Numbered from the stretch's first letter, positions 7,272-16,498 are shown. The stretch is DNA of 64,000 bases from Sphingomonas sp. TDK1 (GCF_001650735.1 NZ_LXVY01000043.1:41793-105792), one strand, 5' to 3'. The notes: a model not told the origin generated them from the letters alone. A program made the numbers and translations.

Positions 7272-8732
7272 TCATTGCTTGCGCAGATGGTTCAACGGGT
7301 GCCAGGCGCGCGCGTTCCCCTGCCAGTTGACCAGCCGCAGCGCGACGATCGACCAGCGTAGCGGCCGGGCGATCGGGATGAACGCGACATCGCTGGCGAG
7401 CATCGCATCGGCCTCTGCGATACGGTGGGTGCGATTGTAGAGATCGGGCGCATCGCGCGCCGCAGCGATCAGCGTAGCAGCATCGTCCGAGCAGGCGCGG
7501 CACGCATTGGCCAGATACCAACGGCCGCTATCATAGGGTGCGACGGCGTCCACCAGGGTCAGCTCCGCCCGTGCGTCGTTCAACGCCACCCGGTGTGGCG
7601 TGATGCCGATGCCGATCATCGCCGATGCGAGATGCCCCCACAGCAATGTCGCCCCGGGACCGGTCGGCAGCGCGATGGTGAGATCCACCGGCCCGCGATG
7701 CACCGCCTGCCATTCCCGCACGCGTTGGGCCGCCAAGGCGCGTCGCAGGTCCGGGGCGACGGTCATCCAGCTGCCGGGGGCGGGGGGCGCGGCGGAATCG
7801 AACTGCGCCGGCAGGACGGTTTCCGCAGGTGTCCAGTCCGGCGCGATGGCCGAGGTGAGGGCGGTGCGATCGATGGCCATCGCCACAGCGGCGCGGTTCT
7901 GCGGTGTCGACAGGAACCCGTCGCGCTTGAGGATCGCCAGCCCGAACAGGCCGATCGCCGAGTCGACCCGAACATTCTCGGGTGCAATGCCGGCCGCCGC
8001 AATGATGGGCCAATCGACCAGCGACCCGCCGAGGACGAGATCCGAGCCGCGCGCCCGGAATCGCGCGATGGCGACTGCGGCCCCTTCCCCGCGCAGGCGC
8101 ACATAATCCTGCGGCGCGGGCGGTGTGCGGGTGTCGCTTGGGGTCTCTTCGATGGGACGGAGCAGCAGGCCCTCCCGCTTGCCGGGCACGATCCGGAAGG
8201 GGCCGGACCCTGCGAAGCCGCGCGGACGGAACACCGCCATCTCGGGCTGGGCGAACAGATTGAGCAGATCGGGCCGTGGGCTCTTCAGCCGCACCTCGAT
8301 GACCTGGGGGGTCATTTCCACGATCTCGTCGATGACCGCGAGATAGGGGGCGAGGCGGCTCTGGCTGCCGGCGGCCACGGCGCGCCGCAGCACCTTCACG
8401 ATCTCTCCGGCGGTGACCGGCTGCCCATCCGGCCACGTCGCTTCGCCCAAGCGGAAGATATAGCTCCGGGCATCGTCGAACACGTTCCAGCGCTCGGCCA
8501 GCGCAGGTTCGATCTGGCCGTTCCGATCGAACCGCACCAGTCCCTGCGCCGTCGCAGCCAAGGCCACCGCCTGGGCCTCATCGATAGCGACGGTGCTGGG
8601 ATCGACGAGCAGCTTTTCGCTGCCGATCGCGCTGACCACCACCGGGGTGTTGTCCTTGCGCTGCCCTTGGGGGCCCCCGCACGCGGTGGCGGCGAGCATC
8701 AGAGCGATCACGGACAGGCGCAGGCGTGGCAT
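7272..8732 (-). CDS. Extracellular solute-binding protein, family 5 (peptide/opine ABC type)
   Basis: The periplasmic binding component of a peptide-type ABC importer by homology. The N-terminus (LSVIALMLAATAC) is a signal with a weak lipobox ending at Cys18, suggesting a lipoprotein. Family-5 features follow: ALAERWNVFDDARSYIFRLGEATWPDGQPVTAGEIV near residues 75-110 (here only paraphrased as the WPDGQPVTA region) and the later NRAAVAMAIDRTAL segment. Length 486 fits. The start at 8732 is preferred over 8759, which adds nine non-signal residues and overlaps the divergent gene. No permease or ATPase genes accompany it, so it is an orphan receptor or has been recruited to another role. The downstream DUF4112 gene is translationally coupled. 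Confidence 0.85.
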   Translation of the reverse strand: MPRLRLSVIALMLAATACGGPQGQRKDNTPVVVSAIGSEKLLVDPSTVAIDEAQAVALAATAQGLVRFDRNGQIEPALAERWNVFDDARSYIFRLGEATWPDGQPVTAGEIVKVLRRAVAAGSQSRLAPYLAVIDEIVEMTPQVIEVRLKSPRPDLLNLFAQPEMAVFRPRGFAGSGPFRIVPGKREGLLLRPIEETPSDTRTPPAPQDYVRLRGEGAAVAIARFRARGSDLVLGGSLVDWPIIAAAGIAPENVRVDSAIGLFGLAILKRDGFLSTPQNRAAVAMAIDRTALTSAIAPDWTPAETVLPAQFDSAAPPAPGSWMTVAPDLRRALAAQRVREWQAVHRGPVDLTIALPTGPGATLLWGHLASAMIGIGITPHRVALNDARAELTLVDAVAPYDSGRWYLANACRACSDDAATLIAAARDAPDLYNRTHRIAEADAMLASDVAFIPIARPLRWSIVALRLVNWQGNARAWHPLNHLRKQ

Positions 8733-8833
8733 CAGCAGGTCCCAGGCGACAAGGGGCAAGCTCTATGGGAGTGCGCCGCCGCTGCCAACCCCGACGGGTT
8801 TCGCGCGACGCCCGCCAAGCCTATCAGCATGCC

Positions 8834-9337
8834 ATGGCGCTTCCCCGTTTTCGTTCGCACCCCGTCGCCGCAGTATCGCTTGCGTTGGCGCTGCGGGCAT
8901 ATCTGGCAGCGCGAACGGCCGGCTGGTTCTTGACTCGGCCGCGCACGCGCGGCGTGCGGGCGATTGCCGTTACTTCATCGGGGCAGGTCGTGCTGGTGCG
9001 CCACAGCTATATCGAAGGCTGGCATCTGCCGGGCGGTGGGCAGGGCCGGGACGAAGCTGCCGAGGCAGCGGCCTTGCGCGAACTGCGCGAGGAAATCGGC
9101 ATGGTGTCGCATGGCCCGGCACGCGCGCTGGGCACGCTGCAGCATCGTCCGAACTTTCGTCGCGACACGGTGACGCTCGTTCTGGTCGAGCAGGTCGCGT
9201 TCGCCTTCCGGCCGTCGCTCGAAATCATCGAGGCGCGGGCATTCGATCTCGACGCGCTGCCGCCAGGAGTCACCAAAGGGACCGGCAGACGTCTCGCCGA
9301 ATGGCGATCAAGGCAGCCGGTCCCCGATACATGGTGA
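8834..9337 (+). CDS. Nudix hydrolase
   Basis: Predicted nucleoside-diphosphate-X pyrophosphohydrolase. The complete Nudix box is visible: G, five residues, E, seven residues, then RELREEIGM, starting in WHLPGGGQGRDE. The N-terminus (VAAVSLALALRAYLAARTAGWFL) is hydrophobic and could bind membranes, which is seen in some sphingomonad Nudix proteins annotated near lipid metabolism. ATG 8834 gives 167 residues. The upstream GTG at 8726 would overlap the divergent solute-binding gene and adds basic, unconserved-looking sequence. The gene ends 13 bases before tRNA-Leu on the other strand. Substrate unknown. Confidence 0.88.
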   Translation: MALPRFRSHPVAAVSLALALRAYLAARTAGWFLTRPRTRGVRAIAVTSSGQVVLVRHSYIEGWHLPGGGQGRDEAAEAAALRELREEIGMVSHGPARALGTLQHRPNFRRDTVTLVLVEQVAFAFRPSLEIIEARAFDLDALPPGVTKGTGRRLAEWRSRQPVPDTW

Positions 9338-9349
9338 AGGCGGCAAAAA

Positions 9350-9436
9350 TGGTGCGGACGGCGGGACTCGAACCCGCACGCCCCGAGGGGCAGAAGATTT
9401 TAAGTCTCCGGCGTCTACCGGTTCCGCCACGTCCGC
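9350..9436 (-). tRNA. tRNA-Leu (anticodon UAA)
   Basis: An 87-nt type II tRNA on the minus strand with an encoded CCA (TGG at 9350-9352). The 5' end GCGGACG pairs with CGTCCGC at the 3' end, the anticodon arm reads GGAGACTTAAAATC (anticodon TAA), a long variable arm (CTGCCCCTCGGGGCG region) follows, and the T-arm is GGGTTCGAGTCCC. All class II leucine features are present. Confidence 0.97.
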
Positions 9437-9483
9437 GTGGGCGGCAGGCAAGAGGCTGCCGCACGCCGCGTGTCAAGCGCGCA

Positions 9484-9762
9484 TCACATATTAAGGCGAA
9501 CGCGCATCTCCTTGCCGGGCTTGAAATAGGGCACGCGCTTGGCGTCGACCTCCACGGACTCCCCCGTCCGCGGGTTTCGGCCCAAGCGTGCGTCGCGCGC
9601 GCGGGTCGAGAATGCCCCGAAACCGCGCAGTTCCACGCGACCATCTTCACTCAGCCGGCCGACAATCTCATCGAAGAAGATCGAAACGATCTTTTCGACT
9701 TCCCGAACCGATAGGCCGGGATTTTCCTGTACCAGCAATTGAACCAACTCAGACCGGATCAT
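9484..9762 (-). CDS. ihfB: Integration host factor beta subunit
   Basis: Sequence-specific DNA-bending architectural protein that pairs with IhfA. The HU/IHF fold is clear: MIRSELVQLL start, helix LSVREVEKIVSIFFDEIVG, the GRVELRGFGAFSTR beta segment, and the arm motif GRNPRTGESVEVDAKRVPYFKPGKE carrying the intercalating Pro. Length 92 is standard. The ATG at 9762 matches the family start; the longer frame to 9843 is not needed. It lies downstream of rpsA, as in the classical cmk-rpsA-ihfB order, but a terminator and a 120-bp gap separate it from rpsA, so it probably has its own promoter. Confidence 0.96.
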   Translation of the reverse strand: MIRSELVQLLVQENPGLSVREVEKIVSIFFDEIVGRLSEDGRVELRGFGAFSTRARDARLGRNPRTGESVEVDAKRVPYFKPGKEMRVRLNM

Positions 9763-9846
9763 CCGGGCCCCTCCCTTGGCGAACGCGCCCCACTTTGGCC
9801 GCGAAACGGCTATCCCCAAGGAAACCTTAGCGCTTTTTGCCAATCT

Positions 9847-9873
9847 GCATCAACCAGAAGATGTGGTTGATGC
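9847..9873 (-). promoter_or_regulatory. Perfect inverted repeat upstream of ihfB
   Basis: GCATCAACCA and TGGTTGATGC form a perfect 10-bp stem with a 7-base loop between the rpsA terminator and ihfB. WATCAA-like half sites resemble IHF recognition (WATCAANNNNTTR), so autoregulation is a possible reading. It could equally be an RNA hairpin in the leader. Confidence 0.4.
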
Positions 9874-9883
9874 TGTCCTAAAA

Positions 9884-9935
9884 TCAAAAAAGAAGGGCCC
9901 GGGAACCGCTCTCGCGGCGCCCGGGCCCCTTCTTT
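9884..9935 (-). terminator. Intrinsic terminator of rpsA
   Basis: Starting about 12 bases after the rpsA stop, the minus strand carries a long stem (AAGAAGGGGCCCGGG paired with CCCGGGCCCTTCTT, 14-15 bp) followed by TTTTTTGATTTT. Classical stem plus U-tract. Confidence 0.9.
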
Positions 9936-9946
9936 GGTCGTTCTTA

Positions 9947-11659
<1,713 letters not shown>

Positions 11660-11928
11660 AAAAAAGAGGTTCCTAACGTTCGTTTTTCCGGCCAGCCGGT
11701 TGGGTCCGGCGGTCTTGAGGGCCAGAATCGCCGCGGCGGCCGAATGCCGGTCGCGACATCCTTTGCGCGGGTTCCAGTGGAGGACGAGCAAGTCGCGCCG
11801 AAACGCGAAAAGGGCGCATGGAAGCACGGCTTCCAGCGCCATCCCCCACGAGCACCCGCCCGCAGGATGCGCGCGCCTTACTGCGAACGGGGCGCGAAAG
11901 CAAGGTTTTCGGGGTGGGGCTCCTACTG
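11660..11928 (-). promoter_or_regulatory. rpsA: rpsA leader region with a terminator-like hairpin
   Basis: About 270 bases without a gene between rpsA and the palindromic repeat after cmk. At 11808-11840 the minus strand forms GGCGC-t-GGAAGC / GCTTCC-at-GCGCC followed by CTTTTCG, a short U-tract. This could end cmk transcription or attenuate into rpsA. The rest (11660-11800) is probably the rpsA promoter and leader, but I cannot fix a -35/-10 pair. Confidence 0.45.
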
Positions 11929-12039
11929 AGCCCCTCGTCCTGGGAGGAGGGGTCGGGGGTGGAGGGGGTTTCGGAACGACTGCTGGTCTCGGTGAGATCC
12001 CGCCCCGCCCCCAACCCCTCTCCTGCAGGGGCGGGGCTT
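11929..12039. repeat. 111-bp palindromic intergenic element (copy 1)
   Basis: Terminal inverted repeats AGCCCCT... and ...AGGGGCGGGGCTT enclose a GC-rich palindrome with internal GGGGTCGGGGGTGG / CCGCCCCCAACCCC arms. It is the same length and layout as the element inside putA. Its right end supplies the TAA stop of cmk (12038-12040). Arms are diverged, so it is an older copy. Confidence 0.75.
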
Positions 12040-12664
12040 AGGCGGTCGCCCGCTTCTTCTCGACGATCTCGATCGCGCGCTGCACGGCCGCGTCGATCGA
12101 CAAAAAGCTTGTGTCCAGCGTCACGGCGTCATCGGCCTGGGTGAGCGGGGCCTCGCTGCGCTTCGAGTCGCGCTCATCGCGCGCGCGGATGTCGGCCAGC
12201 ACCTTGTCGAGGCTGACATTGATGCCGTTCTTGCGCAGCTCCAAATGCCGGCGCTGGGCACGGATCATCGGCGTCGCCTTGACGAACAGCTTCACGTCCG
12301 CGTCGGGCGCGATCACCGTGCCGATGTCGCGGCCGTCGAGCAGCGCGCCGCCGGGTTGCTGCGCGAACCGCTTCTGGCGCGCAAGCAGCGCGGCACGGAC
12401 CAGCGGATGCGCCGACACGATCGACGCCGTCTGGCCGATCTCGTCGCTGCGCAGCGACGGATCGTGCAACAGCGAATCGTCGAAGCCGCAAGCGGCGACG
12501 GCATCGGCTTCCCGGGTTGGATCCAGCCCTTCGCGCAGTACCGTTGCGGCTACGGCACGATAGAGCAGGCCGGTGTCAAGATGCGGCAAGTTGTAATGGC
12601 GGGCGAGGGCGCGCGCGATGGTGCCCTTGCCCGAAGCTGCCGGGCCGTCGACTGCGATGATCAT
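12038..12664 (-). CDS. cmk: Cytidylate kinase
   Basis: Phosphorylates CMP and dCMP using ATP in pyrimidine nucleotide salvage. The P-loop is GPAASGKGT at residues 7-15 of the ATG-12664 form. CMP-binding residues lie in HLDTGLLYRAVA, and the DGRDIGTVIAPDADVKLFV segment and the RDERDSKR lid are diagnostic. Length 208 is typical. A GTG three codons upstream (12673) is possible but less likely. The TAA stop coincides with the edge of a palindromic repeat. Lies between aroA and rpsA (58-bp gap to aroA), the classical order. Confidence 0.97.
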   Translation of the reverse strand: MIIAVDGPAASGKGTIARALARHYNLPHLDTGLLYRAVAATVLREGLDPTREADAVAACGFDDSLLHDPSLRSDEIGQTASIVSAHPLVRAALLARQKRFAQQPGGALLDGRDIGTVIAPDADVKLFVKATPMIRAQRRHLELRKNGINVSLDKVLADIRARDERDSKRSEAPLTQADDAVTLDTSFLSIDAAVQRAIEIVEKKRATA

Positions 12665-12722
12665 GCGGTCCACTCGCCAGCATCGCGCGGGACGTCAAGC
12701 GATTTGCCGTCAGTTCGTAGCA

Positions 12723-14051
12723 TTAGTCGGTGGTCAGTGCGTCCAGCGTCGGAAAGAAATTCGGGTAGCTGGTCGCCACCGGCGCGACGTCGTCGATCGC
12801 GATCGGCTGTTCCGCGGCGAGCGCGGCGACCGTCATGCTCATCGCGATGCGGTGATCGAGCTTGGTCGCGACCGATCCCCCGCCGGCGAGCGGCTTGCCG
12901 CCGGAACCCTGGATGGCGAGGCCGTCCTCGAATTCCTCGGTTGCCACGCCGCACGCTTCCAGTGCGGTGCGCATCGTGGCGATCCGGTCCGATTCCTTGA
13001 CGCGCAGCTCGTGGGCGCCGCGCGCGACGGTGCGGCCCTCGGCCAGCGAAGCCGCGACGAACAGCACGGGATATTCGTCGATCATGCTCGGTGCGAGAGC
13101 AGCGGGCACCTCGATCGCCTTCAAGGGCGCATGGCGGACGACGAGGTCGGCCACCGGCTCGCCGCCGACGGTGCGCGTGTTGGTCTCCGCGATGTCGGCG
13201 CCCATCAGGCGCAGCGCGGTGATCAGGCCGGTGCGCGTGGGGTTCATGCAGACATTGGCGATGGTGATGTCCGATCCCGGCACGATCGACGCGGCGACCA
13301 TCCAGAAACCGGCGGAGGAGGGGTCGCCCGGTACGACGATATGCTGGGGCTTCAACTCGGCCTCGCCGGTGATCGAGATGACCTTGCCCTCGGGCGAGTC
13401 CTCGACGGTCAGCTCGGCACCGAAGCCGCGCAGCATCCGCTCGCTATGGTCGCGGGTGGGCACGGGCTCTATCACGCGGGTGATGCCCGGCGTGTTGAGG
13501 CCCGCGAGCAGTACCGCCGACTTCACCTGTGCCGAGGCGACGGGCAGGGTATATTCGATCGGCACCGCCGGGCACATGCCGCGGAGCATCAGCGGCAGGC
13601 GACCGCCGGGGCTGGCGGTGATCTCGGCGCCCATCTGGCTCAGCGGCTCGATCACGCGGCCCATCGGGCGGCTGGAGAGCGACGCGTCGCCGGTGAAGGT
13701 CGCGGTGATGCCGTGGCTGGCCACCAGTCCCATCAGCAAACGGGTGGAGGTGCCCGAATTGCCCATGTCGAGCGCCTGTCCGGGCTGTTGCAGCCCGCCG
13801 ACCCCGACGCCGTGGACGCGCCAAACGCCGTCCTTGTCCCGCTCCACCCGGGCCCCCATCGCGCGCATCGCCGCTGCGGTGGCGAGCACGTCCTCACCCT
13901 CCAGCAGGCCTTCGATCCGGCTTTCGCCGACGGCAAGCGCGGAAAACATGATCGCACGGTGGCTGATCGACTTGTCGCCGGGGACGGTAACGGTGCCACG
14001 CAGCGGACCACGGGCGGCGAGGGTGAGAGGGCGGGGATCGGTGTTCGACAT
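12723..14051 (-). CDS. aroA: EPSP synthase, class II (CP4-like)
   Basis: 3-phosphoshikimate 1-carboxyvinyltransferase of aromatic amino acid synthesis. The N-terminal GDKSISHRA (Lys27), SAQVKSAVLLAGLNTPGIT, VPGDPSSAGFW, MNPTRTGLI, SMIDEYPVLF, LRVKESDRI and LDHRIAMS blocks align closely with the Agrobacterium CP4 enzyme, so this is a class II protein of normal length (442). At the position of the CP4 glyphosate-insensitivity residue (GNAATG, second Ala) this protein has Gly (GNSGTS). ATG 14051 matches the family; the 16 upstream codons are not needed. First gene of the aroA-cmk-rpsA-ihfB block. Confidence 0.96.
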   Translation of the reverse strand: MSNTDPRPLTLAARGPLRGTVTVPGDKSISHRAIMFSALAVGESRIEGLLEGEDVLATAAAMRAMGARVERDKDGVWRVHGVGVGGLQQPGQALDMGNSGTSTRLLMGLVASHGITATFTGDASLSSRPMGRVIEPLSQMGAEITASPGGRLPLMLRGMCPAVPIEYTLPVASAQVKSAVLLAGLNTPGITRVIEPVPTRDHSERMLRGFGAELTVEDSPEGKVISITGEAELKPQHIVVPGDPSSAGFWMVAASIVPGSDITIANVCMNPTRTGLITALRLMGADIAETNTRTVGGEPVADLVVRHAPLKAIEVPAALAPSMIDEYPVLFVAASLAEGRTVARGAHELRVKESDRIATMRTALEACGVATEEFEDGLAIQGSGGKPLAGGGSVATKLDHRIAMSMTVAALAAEQPIAIDDVAPVATSYPNFFPTLDALTTD

Positions 14052-14155
14052 GGGCGCGGCTTTGACAGGCGGCTTGCAGCATGGCAAGGCGCGCCCCACT
14101 TTCCGGGATCACATCCCGAAATTTCCGAACACAGCGAAAGGCGAAGAGGCAACAC

Positions 14156-14482
14156 ATGGTGAAGCCGGAATGGGGCACCAAGCGCAGCTGCCCGAAGTGC
14201 GGTACGCGCTTCTATGATCTGACCAAGGACGAGCCGGTCACCTGCATCAACTGCGGTTTCGCCTGGGAGCCCGAGCCCATCCTGAAGTCGAAGCAACCGC
14301 TGCCGTTCGAGGCAGTGAAGGCCAATAGCGACAAGCCGGAAGCCGAGGATTCGGATCTGGTCGGTGATGACGATCTGGACATCGGTGCCGACGACGAGGA
14401 GCCCTCGCCGGACGACGACGTCGATCTCGGCGGCGACGACGACCTGGGCGTCGAGACCGGCAAGGACGAAGACGAGCAGTAA
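14156..14482 (+). CDS. TIGR02300-family acidic zinc-ribbon protein (FYDLN domain)
   Basis: A 108-residue protein typical of alphaproteobacteria. The N-terminal third is a zinc ribbon with CPKCGTRFYDL and CINCGFAW. The remaining two thirds are extremely acidic (Asp/Glu runs such as DDDLDIGADDEEPSPDDD), predicted disordered. Function unknown; nucleic-acid or ribosome association has been guessed for relatives from the ribbon, but the acidic tail argues for a protein partner. ATG 14156 matches the conserved start MVKPEWGTKR. Divergent from aroA, with 104 bases between starts. Confidence 0.93.
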   Translation: MVKPEWGTKRSCPKCGTRFYDLTKDEPVTCINCGFAWEPEPILKSKQPLPFEAVKANSDKPEAEDSDLVGDDDLDIGADDEEPSPDDDVDLGGDDDLGVETGKDEDEQ

Positions 14483-14494
14483 GTCTGAAAAATG

Positions 14495-14523
14495 TTGGCA
14501 AGCGCGAAAAAGGCGCTTGCCAA
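14495..14523 (+). terminator. Hairpin between the acidic protein gene and tRNA-Ala
   Basis: Perfect 11-bp stem TTGGCAAGCGC / GCGCTTGCCAA with loop GAAAAAG, 12 bases after the stop. No U-tract. The descending arm contains a possible -35 (TTGCCA, 14517-14522) paired with TATAGA (14538-14543) for the tRNA, so stem and promoter may overlap. Confidence 0.5.
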
Positions 14524-14564
14524 CCCGGCAAGGCCCTTATAGAGGGGCCGCCTTCCCGGGGAAT

Positions 14565-14640
14565 GGGGCCGTAGCTCAGCTGGGAGAGCGTCGCAATGGC
14601 ATTGCGAAGGTCAGGGGTTCGATCCCCCTCGGCTCCACCA
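14565..14640 (+). tRNA. tRNA-Ala (anticodon GGC)
   Basis: A 76-nt tRNA with encoded CCA. The acceptor GGGGCCG pairs with CGGCTCC, the D-arm is GCTCAGCTGGGAGAGC, the anticodon stem TCGCA/TGCGA encloses ATGGCAT (anticodon GGC), and the T-arm is CAGGGGTTCGATCCCCCTC. A possible -10 (TATAGA) lies 21 bases upstream of the mature 5' end. Confidence 0.97.
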
Positions 14641-14882
14641 TTTCCCCTCTTCATGACATCGTTGGTGGCAATCGGGCGTAGGGCGCTGCGGGGTTCTCCC
14701 CGCGCTGTCATGCGCTCTTTCTGCGTCTGTGCATGTGCCGCTCTCCTCCACCTGCGGGGTGGTTCCCCTATACCTCCGTTCGATTTCGCCGCCGAAACGC
14801 TGCTGCCATGACGAGCGCGGCCGATCGGGCGTGCGTGGCGCACTCTTGCTGGATCGGCGCGGATTCAAAAAGGAGCGCGGGG
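14641..14882 (+). other. Intergenic stretch between tRNA-Ala and the haloperoxidase gene
   Basis: About 240 bases with no gene I can support. It contains a small GC hairpin (GCGGGG-TTCT-CCCCGC near 14688-14703) and, at its end, the AAAAAGGAG ribosome-binding site of the next gene. The promoter of that gene should be here but is not obvious. Confidence 0.4.
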
Positions 14883-15851
14883 ATGAACGGGTTCGGAGAA
14901 ATGCTGGGCGTCACGCGCCGCGAGCTGCTCGAGGGCGCGCTGGCGATAGGTGCGGTGGCCGCAATCGCACCGGCAGCGCAGGCAATGGCCCAGGGCCATT
15001 CACATCATGGAGAAGAGAATATGGCTACCATCACGGTCAAGGACGGCACGACGATCTTCTACAAGGACTGGGGTCCCAAGACCGCCCAGCCGATCGTGTT
15101 CCACCATGGCTGGCCGCTCTCGGCGGATGACTGGGATGCCCAGATGCTGTATTTCCTGCAGCACGGCTATCGCGTGATCGCACATGACCGCCGCGGCCAT
15201 GGCCGTTCGACCCAGACCGACACCGGCAACGACATGGCGACCTATGCGTCGGACGTGCTGGAGCTGGCCGAGGCGCTGGACCTGAAGAATGCCGTGCATA
15301 TCGGCCACTCGACCGGCGGCGGCGAAGTCGCGGCCTATGTCGCACGTTCAAAGCCGGGCCGCGTCGCCAAGGCAGTGCTGGTCGGCGCGATCCCGCCGAT
15401 CATGGTGAAGACCGCCAGCAACCCCGGCGGCCTGCCGATCGAGGTGTTCGACGGCTTCCGTGCCGCGCTCGCCGCCAACCGCGCGCAATTCTATCTCGAT
15501 GTGCCGACCGGCCCGTTCTACGGCTTCAACCGTCCGGGCGCGAAGGTTTCGCAGGGCGTCATCCAGAATTGGTGGCGCCAGGGCATGATGGGTGGGTCCA
15601 AGGCGCAGTATGACTGCATCAAGGCCTTCTCGGAGACCGACCAGACCGAGGATCTGAAGAAGATCCAGGTGCCGGTGCTGTTCATGCACGGCGACGACGA
15701 CCAGATCGTGCCGATCGCCGACTCGGCGATGCTGGGCGTGAAGCTGGTCAAGAATGGCGAGTTGAAGGTCTATAAGGGCTATCCGCACGGCATGCTGACC
15801 GTGCATGCGGACGTGCTGAACCCGGATCTGCTGGCGTTTATCCGCAAGTGA
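14883..15851 (+). CDS. Alpha/beta hydrolase, non-heme chloroperoxidase-like, with Tat leader
   Basis: An alpha/beta-hydrolase of the cofactor-free haloperoxidase/esterase group. The nucleophile elbow is GHSTGG, the acid is in HGDDDQIVP and the His is in GYPHGM; the HHGWPLSADDWDAQM and HDRRGHGRS segments are typical. Unusually, the first 46 residues form a twin-arginine signal (VTRRELLEGALAIGAVAAIAPAAQA followed by a His-rich HSHHGEEN). The start at 14883 has the strong SD AAGGAG (14869-14874). A second start, ATG 15020 with SD GGAGAAGAGA, would give the classical cytosolic form beginning MATITVKDGTTIF. So one gene may make exported and cytosolic enzymes. Ends in a good terminator. Confidence 0.9.
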   Translation: MNGFGEMLGVTRRELLEGALAIGAVAAIAPAAQAMAQGHSHHGEENMATITVKDGTTIFYKDWGPKTAQPIVFHHGWPLSADDWDAQMLYFLQHGYRVIAHDRRGHGRSTQTDTGNDMATYASDVLELAEALDLKNAVHIGHSTGGGEVAAYVARSKPGRVAKAVLVGAIPPIMVKTASNPGGLPIEVFDGFRAALAANRAQFYLDVPTGPFYGFNRPGAKVSQGVIQNWWRQGMMGGSKAQYDCIKAFSETDQTEDLKKIQVPVLFMHGDDDQIVPIADSAMLGVKLVKNGELKVYKGYPHGMLTVHADVLNPDLLAFIRK

Positions 15852-15862
15852 TGCGGTGAAAC

Positions 15863-15903
15863 GGGGCCGCACCTGCCGCAAGGACAGGTGCGGCCCCTTT
15901 TTT
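15863..15903 (+). terminator. Intrinsic terminator of the haloperoxidase gene
   Basis: GGGGCCGCACCTG pairs with CAGGTGCGGCCCC around a 9-base loop and is followed by TTTTTT at 15898-15903, 12 bases after the stop. Classical intrinsic terminator. Confidence 0.93.
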
Positions 15904-15980
15904 GGTATCTGCGCGGTTAGGCATGTTTGGCCACCGCTTGTTTACATCCCGATGCGAGACTGGCGCATCGGAGTAGCGCC

Positions 15981-16397
15981 ATGATCGCCACCAACATTGC
16001 CCTTACCGGGGTTCAGGCCAGCGTCGCGCGCATCAATGTCAGCGCGCAGAACGTCGCCAATGCCAATACCACCGGCGAGACCGCCAAGGCGGTTACGGCG
16101 GCGAGCGCGATCGGCAAGACGGTCAACCACGCCTATCAGCCGATCGCCATCTACCAGGCCGCTGCGGCCGCAGGCGGCGTGAACGCCAAGCCCGTGCCGG
16201 CGGTGCCGGGCACGCAGATGCGCTACGATCCGGAATCGCAGGATGCCGACGCAGACGGGAACATCGAGGCGCCCGACGTCGACCTCGCGAGCGAGGATGT
16301 GGAACAGCGCAAGGCCCTGTTCTCGTTCCGCGCCAACCTTTCGGTACTCCGCACCCAGGACCAGATGATGGGCTCGCTGCTGGATACCCGAGTCTGA
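15981..16397 (+). CDS. FlgC-like flagellar rod-domain protein (orphan)
   Basis: A 138-residue protein whose N-terminus (IALTGVQASVARINVSAQNVANANT plus TG, residues about 5-32, here split) matches the conserved rod/hook N-terminal motif in which Asn-Val-Ala-Asn-Ala is invariant. The C-terminus (FRANLSVLRTQDQMMGSLLDT) matches the rod/hook C-terminal helix. The middle is short and Ala/Pro-rich. No other flagellar genes are nearby, so this is an isolated paralogue of FlgC-type rod protein rather than part of a flagellar operon. ATG 15981 follows GAGTAGCGCC; function outside a flagellum is unknown. Confidence 0.75.
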   Translation: MIATNIALTGVQASVARINVSAQNVANANTTGETAKAVTAASAIGKTVNHAYQPIAIYQAAAAAGGVNAKPVPAVPGTQMRYDPESQDADADGNIEAPDVDLASEDVEQRKALFSFRANLSVLRTQDQMMGSLLDTRV

Positions 16398-16403
16398 CGC
16401 ACA

Positions 16404-16435
16404 CGAAAAAACCCTCTCCCAGACGGGAAGAGGGT
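16404..16435 (-). terminator. ohr: Intrinsic terminator of ohr
   Basis: On the minus strand ACCCTCT-tcccgtctggg-AGAGGGT is followed by TTTTTTCG, about 65 bases after the ohr stop. It also sits immediately after the convergent FlgC-like gene. Confidence 0.85.
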
Positions 16436-16498
16436 CGCATCGTGCTCTAGAGCGAAGCGCCCCCGTCCTTCCTCGGGAAGGGCAGGGGCTCCTTGCGG

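Noticed and set aside
7035..7361. Pro-rich plus-strand frame opposite the DUF4112 gene
   Set aside because: Shadow frame; the DUF4112 product on the minus strand is well supported.
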